Shown here piece by piece: positions 51,280 to 57,921 of a DNA stretch of 57,921 nucleotides. Under the pieces are notes generated by a model. The model ran no database searches. It saw only the letters and a program-made list of their open reading frames with translations, and was not told the DNA's origin. The stretch lies in NCBI RefSeq assembly GCF_018138385.1, contig NZ_JAGSIE010000014.1, positions 1-57,921 of the forward strand, written 5' to 3'. Origin of the DNA: Allobacillus saliphilus. Lineage in GTDB: Bacteria; Bacillota; Bacilli; Bacillales; Alkalibacillaceae. Each line of letters starts with the position of its first letter. Within the stretch, counting starts at the first letter, position 1. Both the position numbers and the translations under genes were made by a program.

Positions 51280-52236
51280 ATGGGTATTCATCATCACAAT
51301 CATCCGTACATGACGATTCATGATTTCAACGAGCACAGTCATATTGGGTGGGACAATTCATTAAAGCCGATAGCTGAAGTGGAATCTGGACAAGTGGTAA
51401 CTTATGAGATCACCGAGGCGTCTGGCGGTCAATTCACAAAGGGATCTACAGCACAAGATGTAGCAAACATTGATTTCACAAAAGTGAATCCAGTAGCAGG
51501 GCCTGTATATGTGAAAGGTGCTCAGCCTGGCGATACGTTAGAGGTCGAATTTCTCGACTTTAAACAATTGGATTGGGGTTGGACGGCACTCATTCCTGGC
51601 TTTGGTTTACTTGCAGAGGATTTTAAAGACCCAGCGATTAAAATTTTTGATTTGAAAAAGAGAAACACAACTGAATTTTTAGATGGCATTGATTTATTTC
51701 TAAAACCTTTCCCAGGTACAGTCGGAGTTGCGCTTCCTGAAGCAGGGGATTTCAGTATTGTACCTCCACGTAAAAATGGAGGTAACATGGATATCCGCCA
51801 CCTGACAAAAGGAGCAAAGCTTTACTTACCTGTATGGGTAGAGGGCGCGTTGTTTTCCATAGGTGATACGCATGCCGCTCAAGGAGACGGTGAAGTATGT
51901 GGTACGGCTATTGAAGCTTCGATGGAGGCAACCGTTCGCTTTAAGTTGCATAAAGGGAAAACGATTGCCGAGCCGCGTTATGAAATTCCTGGACCACCAA
52001 CACCTGAAGCGGATAGCCGGGGCTACTTTGTGACGACTGGACATGGAGAAGATCTCTTCAAAGCTTCTCAAAATGCGATCCGCTATATGATTGAGCACTT
52101 GGTGAGTGAATACCGCATGACAGAAGAAGAAGCTTATATGCTTTGTAGTATCTCGGTAGATTTAAGAATTAGCGAGATCGTCAATTCACCGAACCGATTG
52201 GTATCTGCGTTTTTACCGAAGTCTATTTTTAGATAG
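51280..52236 (+). CDS. Acetamidase/formamidase family protein
   Basis: A 318-residue cytosolic FmdA_AmdA-family amidase, hydrolysing formamide or acetamide to ammonia. Landmarks include GPVYVKGAQPGDTLEVEFLD near residue 80, NMDIRHLTKGAKLYLPVWVE near 165, and GDTHAAQGDGEVCGTAIE with metal-binding His, Asp and Glu near 200. ATG 51280 follows GGGGG. Monocistronic, with terminators on both sides. Confidence 0.9.
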   Translation: MGIHHHNHPYMTIHDFNEHSHIGWDNSLKPIAEVESGQVVTYEITEASGGQFTKGSTAQDVANIDFTKVNPVAGPVYVKGAQPGDTLEVEFLDFKQLDWGWTALIPGFGLLAEDFKDPAIKIFDLKKRNTTEFLDGIDLFLKPFPGTVGVALPEAGDFSIVPPRKNGGNMDIRHLTKGAKLYLPVWVEGALFSIGDTHAAQGDGEVCGTAIEASMEATVRFKLHKGKTIAEPRYEIPGPPTPEADSRGYFVTTGHGEDLFKASQNAIRYMIEHLVSEYRMTEEEAYMLCSISVDLRISEIVNSPNRLVSAFLPKSIFR

Positions 52237-52274
52237 GTTAATATAATGCTCGATGGACAATTGAATAGAAAAGT

Positions 52275-52313
52275 TAAAAATAGAACTCCAGACGACCTCG
52301 GAGTTCTATTTTA
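52275..52313 (+). terminator. Acetamidase terminator
   Basis: AAAATAGAACTCC and GGAGTTCTATTTT form a perfect 13-bp stem around a 10-base loop. Confidence 0.9.
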
Positions 52314-52350
52314 ATTATAGTCTGTTCAGCCAGGATATCATTACATAACT

Positions 52351-52536
52351 TTAACGAGGAAATTGAATTAATTGAACATCATCAAAAAACTTCACCTTGT
52401 ATCCTAAACGAATCAGTTCCTCTTCAACTTCCAAGACATACCCACCTGATTGATTAACTTCATGGACGATATTCCTCAACTCTTCTTCATTAGCATCCGT
52501 TAGGTAGTAACAACTATCGATTTGAAAAAGATCCAT
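52351..52536 (-). CDS. Hypothetical 61-aa protein
   Basis: A 61-residue acidic soluble protein (IDSCYYLTDANEEELRNIVH, EVEEELIRLGYKVKFF) preceded by AGGTGG at eight bases, supporting a real gene. The helix-strand pattern suggests a small alpha/beta fold. No family recognised. It reads toward the acetamidase terminator. Confidence 0.6.
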   Translation of the reverse strand: MDLFQIDSCYYLTDANEEELRNIVHEVNQSGGYVLEVEEELIRLGYKVKFFDDVQLIQFPR

Positions 52537-52675
52537 TAATAACCACCTACTTATTTTGTATAATCATATGCTCATATAATATCACTTCTCAACGTTCTTT
52601 TTCACATTAGCACAAAAAATCAAGTTTCCCAGAATCATTCAGTTATACTGGTATGTAAGAGTAAGAGGTGATCCA

Positions 52676-53587
52676 ATGTCCTATCAAGATCATGAACAGG
52701 CTATTCAACGATCATTGAATTTTATTGAACAACATCTGACTGAACCATTGCAGCTCAACCGTTTGGCTGAACATGCTGGTTATTCGAGATTCCATTTTCA
52801 ACGTGTTTTTCGAAAAATCATTGGGAAATCAGTTGCTGAATATGTGAGAGAGCAGCGTATGACACAAAGTGCGAGGGAGTTAATTACGACGGATCAACGA
52901 GTGATTGACATTGCGATGACTTATCAGTTTAAGTCGCAAGAATCCTTCACGAGAGCTTTTAAAAAAGTTTATGACGTAACACCTAGTGAATATAGGAAAT
53001 TGCTTAAACAATTAGTTAGCAAAGGAGAGGTCATTGTGAGTAAGACGAGTAACACACCGAATGGTTGGCTTATGACTGGGGAAAATCCATTTGATTATGA
53101 AACCGGATTAGACAATAACATTGTGCATAGTGGAAATTACGCCGCTTATTTGAAATCAAAGCATGAAAAAGCAAGAGGTTTCGCAACACTCATGCAACAA
53201 ATCAAGGCAGTTCACTATCGGGGAGAACGAGTTCGTTTTTCTGCATTTGTAAAAAGCGTAGATATTAAAGAAGCTGCTGGCTTGTGGATGCGGATCGACC
53301 ATTCTTCTGGAGAGGTCCTTGCTTTTGATAATATGATGGATCGTCCGATCAAGGGAACAAATGAATGGAATCATTTTAGCGTCGTATTGGATATTCCAGT
53401 AAAAAGTGAAGTAATCTCATTTGGCGTATTGCTCAACGGACCAGGCCAAATTTGGATAGATGAACTTGGCTTTGAAATGGTAGGCGATGATGTTCCCGTT
53501 ACAGACCAACGCGCCACAGAAGGTTTATCCAGTGAACCTGTAAATTTAAATTTTGAAGATAATACTGCAACAGAGAAAACCAATTGA
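52676..53587 (+). CDS. AraC-family transcriptional regulator
   Basis: A 303-residue regulator. The N-terminal AraC/XylS domain (residues 5-110) has two HTH units, the first around LNRLAEHAGYSRFHFQRVF and the second around AMTYQFKSQESFTRAFKKVY ending in VTPSEYRK. The C-terminal 180 residues look like a beta-sandwich carbohydrate-binding-type domain (GLWMRIDHSSGE, GPGQIWIDELGFEMVG), unlike the usual Rob/GyrI effector domain. Its ligand is unknown. GAGGTGAT precedes ATG 52676. Confidence 0.85.
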   Translation: MSYQDHEQAIQRSLNFIEQHLTEPLQLNRLAEHAGYSRFHFQRVFRKIIGKSVAEYVREQRMTQSARELITTDQRVIDIAMTYQFKSQESFTRAFKKVYDVTPSEYRKLLKQLVSKGEVIVSKTSNTPNGWLMTGENPFDYETGLDNNIVHSGNYAAYLKSKHEKARGFATLMQQIKAVHYRGERVRFSAFVKSVDIKEAAGLWMRIDHSSGEVLAFDNMMDRPIKGTNEWNHFSVVLDIPVKSEVISFGVLLNGPGQIWIDELGFEMVGDDVPVTDQRATEGLSSEPVNLNFEDNTATEKTN

Positions 53588-53609
53588 TGGGGAGAGGAGT
53601 TAATGATTC

Positions 53610-53714
53610 GTGAGAAAAATATTATCGGTTTTATTAGTACTTATTAATTCAGTAACTTATCTTATTGGACTTGGATTTTTGTTTGGAGAAGACCGAGAAA
53701 TAAAACAAAGGTAG
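53610..53714 (+). CDS. 34-aa membrane microprotein
   Basis: GTG 53610 lies ten bases after GGAGAGGAG. The product, MRKILSVLLVLINSVTYLIG then LGFLFGEDREIKQR, has one membrane segment and a charged tail. A 14-codon ATG frame overlaps it. It could be a truncated gene start: scattered coding-like fragments follow to about 53850. Confidence 0.4.
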   Translation: MRKILSVLLVLINSVTYLIGLGFLFGEDREIKQR

Positions 53715-54343
53715 TCGCGCATTGAACTTCGTACGAGGTTGCTGAGAAGGATGGTGAAATCATTACGTAAAAACAAAAATGATGAAACTAAAACCAATAT
53801 GATTAGTACGCTGATCGGTTGGAGTGCAGATGCACTTTTGTATTCCTAGGCTAGTGATCAATTTAATTAAAGCTATATTTTAATTCTGTTGCATTATAAA
53901 AGAGGTTGTGAAAGAAACGAGAGCTCATTGTCGTTTCTTTTTTTGTGTAAAAGGTAACTGAAAGTGAGCTTTCTTCTGTGGAATAAGTTACTTTTGATGA
54001 AACATTCATTTAATTGCATAACACACCACCTATATTGATGCGAAATCAACCGAGAATATAGGAAAAGGGTCCAGTTATAGAGGAAAAGCGCATAATATAT
54101 TATTGATGAGCAAATCACAATAGGTTTAGCACCCTGTTTTTTTATTAATATTAAATTGATGATTGTTCCACAAGTCCCCATGAATCACTACAGTATTTTT
54201 CTGCAAATGGATATCAGATTTTTCAGAATGTACCAACATAATTATGTTAAAATGATTATAAGAATATAACTACTTATGTTTAACAAGCGGGCCAGTTCGT
54301 GAACTAAAGTTTAAGCCATATATAATTCAGAGGAGTGCTAAAT
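53715..54343. other. Gene-poor region with fragments
   Basis: Apart from a short frame (53751-53849, 32 codons, MVKSLRKNKNDETKTNMIST) with a weak AGAAGG site, and the terminator at 53911-53945, no gene is supported. The open minus-strand frame at 53894-54181 has no ribosome site. The region looks like decayed sequence. Confidence 0.5.
53911..53945 (+). terminator. Terminator
   Basis: AAAGAAACGA and TCGTTTCTTT pair perfectly (10 bp, 10-base loop) and are followed by TTTTT. The gene it serves is probably the remnant region before it. Confidence 0.85.
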
Positions 54344-54526
54344 ATGTCTAATGGTGTTATTGCGATAGTAGGAATAGTCTCTGCTGTAATATGGATAGCG
54401 GTTTCCCAAGAGTCTGTAAAACCTCCAAAAGAGCTAAATTGGCGAAAGATGTTAACCTTATTGTTTGCAGGTTCTTTATCAACATCAATTATAATCATTT
54501 CGCTTTTTCAAAGTCTTCCGCTTTAG
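54344..54526 (+). CDS. 60-aa two-TM membrane protein
   Basis: ATG 54344 follows AGAGGAGTG. The protein MSNGVIAIVGIVSAVIWIAV forms TM1, then a loop with KPPKELNWRK, then TM2 (MLTLLFAGSLSTSIIIISLF). Size and topology resemble small bacteriocin-immunity or toxin-related membrane proteins, but there is no firm match. The next, frameshifted gene has the same plan. Confidence 0.55.
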   Translation: MSNGVIAIVGIVSAVIWIAVSQESVKPPKELNWRKMLTLLFAGSLSTSIIIISLFQSLPL

Positions 54527-54623
54527 TTCCATTAGTAGGCACTTATTTGGCAAAAAATTTGGCTGTTCTAAAGTCATAGTATTGAATTTGTTGTATGCAA
54601 AGTAAAACAAGGATGGAATTAAA

Positions 54624-54799
54624 TTGGGAAACATTTTTCTTTCTTTAGCAGCCTTATTAATGGCCGGTATTGGCGTATGGAGGCTATATAAAGAAAGCAA
54701 AGAAAAAGGAACTTTCTTAAAAAATTAGGTTACACGTTATTAAGTTCATATGATTTGGTAGCAAGTATTTTATTCTTAGTATTACTGGTACCATTATAG
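54624..54799 (+). pseudogene. Two-TM small membrane protein broken in an A6 run
   Basis: TTG 54624 follows AAGGATGG by eight bases and opens MGNIFLSLAALLMAGIGVWR, with stop at 54728 after 34 residues. If one A were added to the A6 run (54719-54724), the frame would continue KKLGYTLLSSYDLVASILFL then VLLVPL to a stop at 54799, giving a natural 58-residue two-TM protein like its upstream neighbour. Loss of one A, sequencing error or slippage-based expression are all possible. Confidence 0.55.
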
Positions 54800-54868
54800 G
54801 GCGCGTTAATTTAATAATGTCTTATGCAAGATATATTCTTGATAGAGATCGTAAAGGAGCGAAAAAAT

Positions 54869-55132
54869 GTGTCTAATGATATTAAAGTCGAATTCGAAAT
54901 AAAAGCTTTTGGAGAAGAAAAAATAGATGATTATAATGATTCATTTAAGGGATATGAAGTTGCGAGAAATAAGGTGTTGTCAAAAGAAATAACATTGGGG
55001 GAGCTTGAAAATTACATATCAACCATCTTTGAAGAGGTAAAGGGTGATTATGGACAACAACCTGAACAACTAACTGCAAAAATCACCATTAGAGCGAAAG
55101 AAAAAGAAGGCGAAATTACTTATCTCGGTTGA
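54869..55132 (+). CDS. Hypothetical 87-aa protein
   Basis: GTG 54869 lies nine bases after AAAGGAG; the ATG at 54824 has no ribosome site. The protein (MSNDIKVEFEIKAFGEEKID, later ENYISTIFEEVKGDYG and LTAKITIRAKEKEGEITYLG) has a regular strand-helix-strand pattern of a small alpha/beta fold. No family recognised. Confidence 0.55.
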   Translation: MSNDIKVEFEIKAFGEEKIDDYNDSFKGYEVARNKVLSKEITLGELENYISTIFEEVKGDYGQQPEQLTAKITIRAKEKEGEITYLG

Positions 55133-55247
55133 GCCTGATCTATTCTTCAATCGGGCGCGATTGTTGCACTAAGTTGTGACAAAAACGGAGCCAGGTTATG
55201 GAGCAAGTCTGAAACATATTCATAAGTTGTGTCAGGGGGAATAAACC

Positions 55248-55778
55248 ATGCAATTAGGGTTAGGGTATGATGAAGTCAGATTAGCTAGCTATACACCCGA
55301 ATGGAAAGAAGAATTTATAAAAGTAAAAAATGAATTAATGAAACATACAAACCTTGAGGATAATCGTATTGAACATATTGGGAGTACAGCGATTAAAGGT
55401 ATGTCTGCGAAGCCAATCATAGACATAATAGTGGGTGTAGACGATTTACAAATAGTAGATAAACCTTTAATGAAGAAATTTTATGAAGCAGGTTTCTTAA
55501 AATTAAAAGTTGAAAGACCTGGAGAGATTGTGCTAGCGAAGTTTACCGACGATACCTACAAAGAAAAAACACATTTTATCCACTTAGTAGACTATCAAAA
55601 AGAACTTTGGAAGAATCTGGTGTTCTTTAGAGATTATTTGAATTCGAATGAAGCAGCAAGAGAACGATACTTAGAAATAAAACGAGAGTACCTAAAAGAC
55701 TCTTCGACAGGGGTAAATGAATATACTGATTTTAAAGAGGAATTTGTTAAAGAAATTTTTAAGAAAAGAACTGATTAA
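55248..55778 (+). CDS. GrpB family protein
   Basis: A 176-residue GrpB/UPF0157 nucleotidyltransferase-like protein. It carries IEHIGSTAIKGMSAKPIIDI with the G-S and paired Asp of the NTase core and a later THFIHLVDYQKELWKNLVFF, typical of the family. The C-terminal EREYLKDSST..EYTDFKEEFVKEIF-type ending is intact. Function unproven. It is a paralogue of the broken copy at 50616. AGGGGGAATAA precedes ATG 55248. Confidence 0.85.
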   Translation: MQLGLGYDEVRLASYTPEWKEEFIKVKNELMKHTNLEDNRIEHIGSTAIKGMSAKPIIDIIVGVDDLQIVDKPLMKKFYEAGFLKLKVERPGEIVLAKFTDDTYKEKTHFIHLVDYQKELWKNLVFFRDYLNSNEAARERYLEIKREYLKDSSTGVNEYTDFKEEFVKEIFKKRTD

Positions 55779-55850
55779 GTAATCCGTTTCGCAATTTGGC
55801 GCTGTTGTTAATTTCATTTATTTAAATATTGCTAAAGGAGGTGAGTAAGT

Positions 55851-56219
55851 ATGTTTCTAGACTTGTTAAACACGTTGTTTATTGATGCGACTACCTTTTA
55901 TCTCTATTTAGGGATTTTGTTGATTGTTTTTGGTGCAATCTATGTGAACCACCTTTACAACAAACAACTTCACAACAGTAGTTATTTATTTACAGATAGT
56001 CACCAAAACACCAAGGTCAATATGAACCCATTTGAGAAACCGATTATAACCAATGAATCATTTGTCGTATGGCTGATCATGACGTTTAAAAGAATAGATG
56101 AAAAAGACGACAAAGCAGATGACAATTCCTCTTATTTTAAACAGATTTTTAAAATAAGAGGAGGACAAGAATGGAACAAAACAGCTTACTCACTTTCTTC
56201 AGAAAGTATTCTTTTTTAA
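55851..56219 (+). CDS. Putative MifM-like regulatory arrest peptide upstream of yidC2
   Basis: A 122-residue frame with a strong site (AAAGGAGGTGAG) before ATG 55851. It has an N-terminal membrane segment (residues about 15-36), a polar linker, then FVVWLIMTFKRIDEKDDKAD (71-90). MifM of B. subtilis has the same plan: an N-terminal TM, then W/hydrophobic/R residues and an acidic DEED stretch where ribosomes stall, just upstream of yidC2. Codons 83-91 end five bases before the hairpin at 56128, which hides the yidC2 ribosome site. The frame overlaps yidC2 by 49 bases. Homology to MifM is not proven by alignment. Confidence 0.7.
   Translation: MFLDLLNTLFIDATTFYLYLGILLIVFGAIYVNHLYNKQLHNSSYLFTDSHQNTKVNMNPFEKPIITNESFVVWLIMTFKRIDEKDDKADDNSSYFKQIFKIRGGQEWNKTAYSLSSESILF
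56128..56161 (+). promoter_or_regulatory. Perfect 14-bp hairpin masking the yidC2 ribosome site
   Basis: CCTCTTATTTTAAA (56128-56141) and TTTAAAATAAGAGG (56148-56161) pair without mismatch around CAGATT. The second arm includes part of the yidC2 site AGGAGG (56159-56164). A ribosome paused on the acidic codons of the upstream frame would cover the first arm and free the site. Confidence 0.85.
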
Positions 56220-56959
56220 TTTTACTACTGGCATTTTTGCTTATACTCAGCGGGTGTAGCAATAACTTTACACCTGTGGATAGTTCATCTACAGGGTTCT
56301 TTTCACATTACTTTGTATATCCGCTGTCACTTTTGATTAAAAAAACTGCTCTTTTTTTACAAGGAAATTATGCAGTGGCTATTATTGTTATTACAATCGG
56401 GATTCGTTTTGCGCTATTGCCATTCTTCATTAAGCAATCGAAGAATAGTAAGGAATCCCAAGGGAAAATGGCATTGATCAAACCGGAAATGACTGCGATA
56501 CAAGAGAAGTACAAAGGAAAGAACAGCCCAGAAGATCGGCTGAGTATGCAAAAGGAACTGAGTGCTCTTTATCAAAAACATGATTTTAATCCGGTGAAAA
56601 TGGTAACAGGTTGTCTGCCTATGATTCTTCAAATGCCGATTCTAATTGGTTTTTATTATGCGATTAGGCGCACACCTGAAATTGCCGAGCAATCTTTCTT
56701 ATGGTTTAGTCTCGGGGGAACCGATATTTTATTCGTTTTATTGGCTGTGATTATTTACTATCTGCAAGCAAGAGTCAGTTTGATTGGCTTGGAGCAACCC
56801 CAACGAAAACAAATGGCGATGATGGCTGTAATCTCTCCGATTATGATCGGAATCATTTCGTTAAACGTACCAGCAGCCTTACCGTTATATTGGGCAGTGA
56901 GTGGTTTATTTGTAATCATTCAGACGCTGATTATTAAGAAAACCATCCACGTAACATAA
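56171..56959 (+). CDS. yidC2: Membrane protein insertase YidC2 (YqjG type)
   Basis: A 262-residue YidC/Oxa1 insertase. A signal with lipobox LSGC (Cys29) suggests a lipoprotein N-terminus. Five hydrophobic segments follow, with the groove Arg in IGIRFALLPFFI near residue 78 and the conserved GCLPMILQMPILIGFYYAIR near 148. It inserts membrane proteins with or without SecYEG. This is the inducible paralogue expected when SpoIIIJ/YidC1 activity drops. ATG 56171 follows AGAGGAGGA. Confidence 0.93.
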   Translation: MEQNSLLTFFRKYSFLILLLAFLLILSGCSNNFTPVDSSSTGFFSHYFVYPLSLLIKKTALFLQGNYAVAIIVITIGIRFALLPFFIKQSKNSKESQGKMALIKPEMTAIQEKYKGKNSPEDRLSMQKELSALYQKHDFNPVKMVTGCLPMILQMPILIGFYYAIRRTPEIAEQSFLWFSLGGTDILFVLLAVIIYYLQARVSLIGLEQPQRKQMAMMAVISPIMIGIISLNVPAALPLYWAVSGLFVIIQTLIIKKTIHVT

Positions 56960-56971
56960 AGTAGCATATTG

Positions 56972-57014
56972 TTTAGGGGTGCAAATCGTAATGGATTTAG
57001 CACCCTAATTTTTC
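56972..57014 (+). terminator. yidC2 terminator
   Basis: TTAGGGGTGC and GCACCCTAA with inner AAATC/GATTT pairing; TTTTT follows. Confidence 0.8.
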
Positions 57015-57115
57015 AGGTATGAAGGATTATACACATAGCACTGCAATTAAAAGGTCTTTTAAGGGAGAGGTTCAAGATATTTTTGTCTGAACGTTGTGAA
57101 AAATGAGGGATAGAA

Positions 57116-57253
57116 GTGTTAGCGATATTTGTGATAGTAATTTTGATAGTATATTTGTTTGACTTTGCTAAAATCAGAAAACAGAATCAAACAGTGATTG
57201 AACAGAATGATAAGATTATTTCTCTCTTAGAAGAGATTAAGAGTAAGCAATAA
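57116..57253 (+). CDS. 45-aa membrane-anchored coiled-coil microprotein
   Basis: GTG 57116 follows GAGGGA. The product MLAIFVIVILIVYLFDFAKI begins with one membrane segment, then a short helix rich in Gln/Glu/Lys (NQTVIEQNDKIISLLEEIKS). No family recognised. The helix pattern resembles the tail of the following 75-aa protein. Confidence 0.5.
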   Translation: MLAIFVIVILIVYLFDFAKIRKQNQTVIEQNDKIISLLEEIKSKQ

Positions 57254-57349
57254 TTACACTCCATATGGCCTGATTACATAATTAACGAGTAAGTTTTAAC
57301 AGTGATTATTTGGTTAATCTATATTATAATTATCACAGAGGCGATACGA

Positions 57350-57577
57350 GTGGATAAGGACATTTTTGATTTGCTTACAGAAATGAACAAAGAAATGAAA
57401 AGTATGAAATCAGAAATGCATAGCCGGTTTGACTCTATAGAAGCAAAGCTGGAAGGTGTTGGAAACCAGTTTGAATTAACGAACGAATCGAGAATTAATG
57501 AAATGGATTTTATTGTTGACAAAGTAAATAAAATGGAGAAAGAACTTTATATTTTAAAAACAAAAAATAATAACTAG
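57350..57577 (+). CDS. 75-aa coiled-coil protein
   Basis: GTG 57350 (AGAGGCG eight bases before) encodes MDKDIFDLLTEMNKEMKSMK then a heptad-patterned helix to the end (SRFDSIEAKLEGVGNQFELT, MDFIVDKVNKMEKEL). Such small coiled coils are common beside Bacillus phage or transport genes, without a known role. The longer frame from 57302 adds a hydrophobic segment but lacks a site. Confidence 0.6.
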   Translation: MDKDIFDLLTEMNKEMKSMKSEMHSRFDSIEAKLEGVGNQFELTNESRINEMDFIVDKVNKMEKELYILKTKNNN

Positions 57578-57606
57578 AGAGTGCATAAATACGCACTCTT
57601 TTTTGA
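57577..57606 (+). terminator. Terminator of the coiled-coil gene
   Basis: AGAGTGC and GCACTCT pair around ATAAATAC, followed by TTTTTT. Confidence 0.85.
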
Positions 57607-57662
57607 ACCATTGATCGTTGTTAAGCAATCGGCGATTGGTGAGCAAAAAGATAATACATAAA

Positions 57663-57697
57663 GCAAAAAAAGGCTGAGTTAACCCAGCCTTTTTTGT
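57663..57697. terminator. Bidirectional terminator
   Basis: AAAAAAGGCTG and CAGCCTTTTTT pair around a short loop, with T-tracts in both directions. Confidence 0.85.
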
Positions 57698-57742
57698 TTG
57701 CTTACTATTTTAATTAATACTTTAATAAACCGTCACTTTGTT

Positions 57743-57853
57743 TTATGATTGATCGACCTCATATTTCCGATAGTTCAAAGCGACAATGGCGAGAATTAAA
57801 GCAAATACAGCAATAATCCCTCCAATTATTGAATTAAATTCAACTTTATCGAT
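57743..57853 (-). pseudogene. C-terminal fragment of a small membrane protein, interrupted
   Basis: The minus strand reads DKVEFNSIIGGIIAVFALIL then AIVALNYRKYEVDQS and stop (57743-57745), one membrane segment with a basic-acidic tail. Upstream the frame hits TAA at 57854-57856, exactly where the folded GGCGA element begins, and no start codon is available. This is the 3-prime part of a gene cut by that element or otherwise decayed. Confidence 0.5.
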
Positions 57854-57856
57854 TTA

Positions 57857-57921
57857 GGCGAGAAGACTCCATCCTCAGGCGAAGCCAGGGTGGAGATGAA
57901 TCGCCTTCGGACAAAAGATGA
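57857..57921. mobile_element. Folded element, possible IS200/IS605-type end (partial)
   Basis: A symmetrical structure: GGCGA (57857) with TCGCC (57905) outside, CTCCATCCT with AGGGTGGAG next, and GGC-GAA-GCC inside. Nested hairpins of this size mark ends of IS200/IS605-family (TnpB) elements. The window stops before any transposase gene, so the assignment is tentative. Confidence 0.4.

Overview
The window is a low-GC Firmicutes chromosome segment, almost certainly Bacillaceae. Gene order repeatedly matches Bacillus subtilis blocks: yumC/yumB, yuiB-yuiC-yuiD-pepA-bioY, ribD-ribE-ribAB-ribH, yugI/yugJ/yugN/yugO and menF-menD-menH-menB(-menE). Ribosome sites are strong AGGAGG type. Most transcription units end in clear hairpin plus U-tract terminators. 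No rRNA, tRNA or CRISPR array was seen. Genus cannot be fixed from what is here.

Layout. 1-9,850: redox enzymes (ferredoxin-NADP reductase and type II NADH dehydrogenase, divergent, with a Rex-like site before the latter), a small membrane protein, a 3D-domain cell-wall protein, a PAP2-like membrane protein, leucyl aminopeptidase, the biotin transporter BioY behind a BirA-box promoter, purine nucleoside phosphorylase DeoD, a VLRF1/eRF1-like protein and an acidic lipoprotein. 10,160-13,816: riboflavin operon behind an FMN riboswitch. 13,900-18,400: small membrane proteins, a Cu/Zn-SOD-like lipoprotein, a predicted metalloprotease and PatB-type C-S lyase. 18,700-22,640: S1 protein, iron alcohol dehydrogenase, YugN, potassium channel YugO, a DksA-like protein. 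22,650-32,800: menaquinone synthesis (menI, menA on minus; menF-D-H-B on plus). menE is separated from menB by a microprotein gene, a methyltransferase gene and a MazEF-type toxin-antitoxin pair.

32,900-46,700 is a visibly AT-rich defence island, a DNA phosphorothioation (Dnd) system. The minus strand carries a complete modification operon dndB-C-D-E-A. Convergent to it, the plus strand carries a presumptive restriction operon that is not DndFGH. It holds a 71-aa protein, a DndD-like SMC ATPase, a DndE-like protein, a PLD-helicase, a 59-aa protein, a Rad50/DndD-like ATPase and a Dnd-associated small protein. A second PLD-SF2 helicase with a DUF3427-type tail is divergent from dndB. Modification would mark host DNA with sulfur and the other half would act on unmarked DNA. 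The effector half recalls the PbeABCD class, but that is inference.

49,950-57,921 is a patchwork of small and decaying genes. A ParB-like gene is frameshifted at its start codon, a GrpB gene is frameshifted near its end, and a tiny two-TM gene is broken in an A6 run. There are also an acetamidase, an AraC regulator, an intact GrpB, and yidC2. The gene just upstream of yidC2 looks like a MifM-type force-sensing arrest peptide: an N-terminal TM segment, an acidic stretch after W/F/R residues, then a perfect 14-bp hairpin covering the yidC2 ribosome site. The right edge shows a folded element, possibly an IS200/IS605-type end, interrupting a small membrane-protein gene.

A family of 21-bp-period tandem repeats with core GTCGATAAA or CCGATAAA occupies three intergenic sites, and a related 52-bp repeat opens the window.
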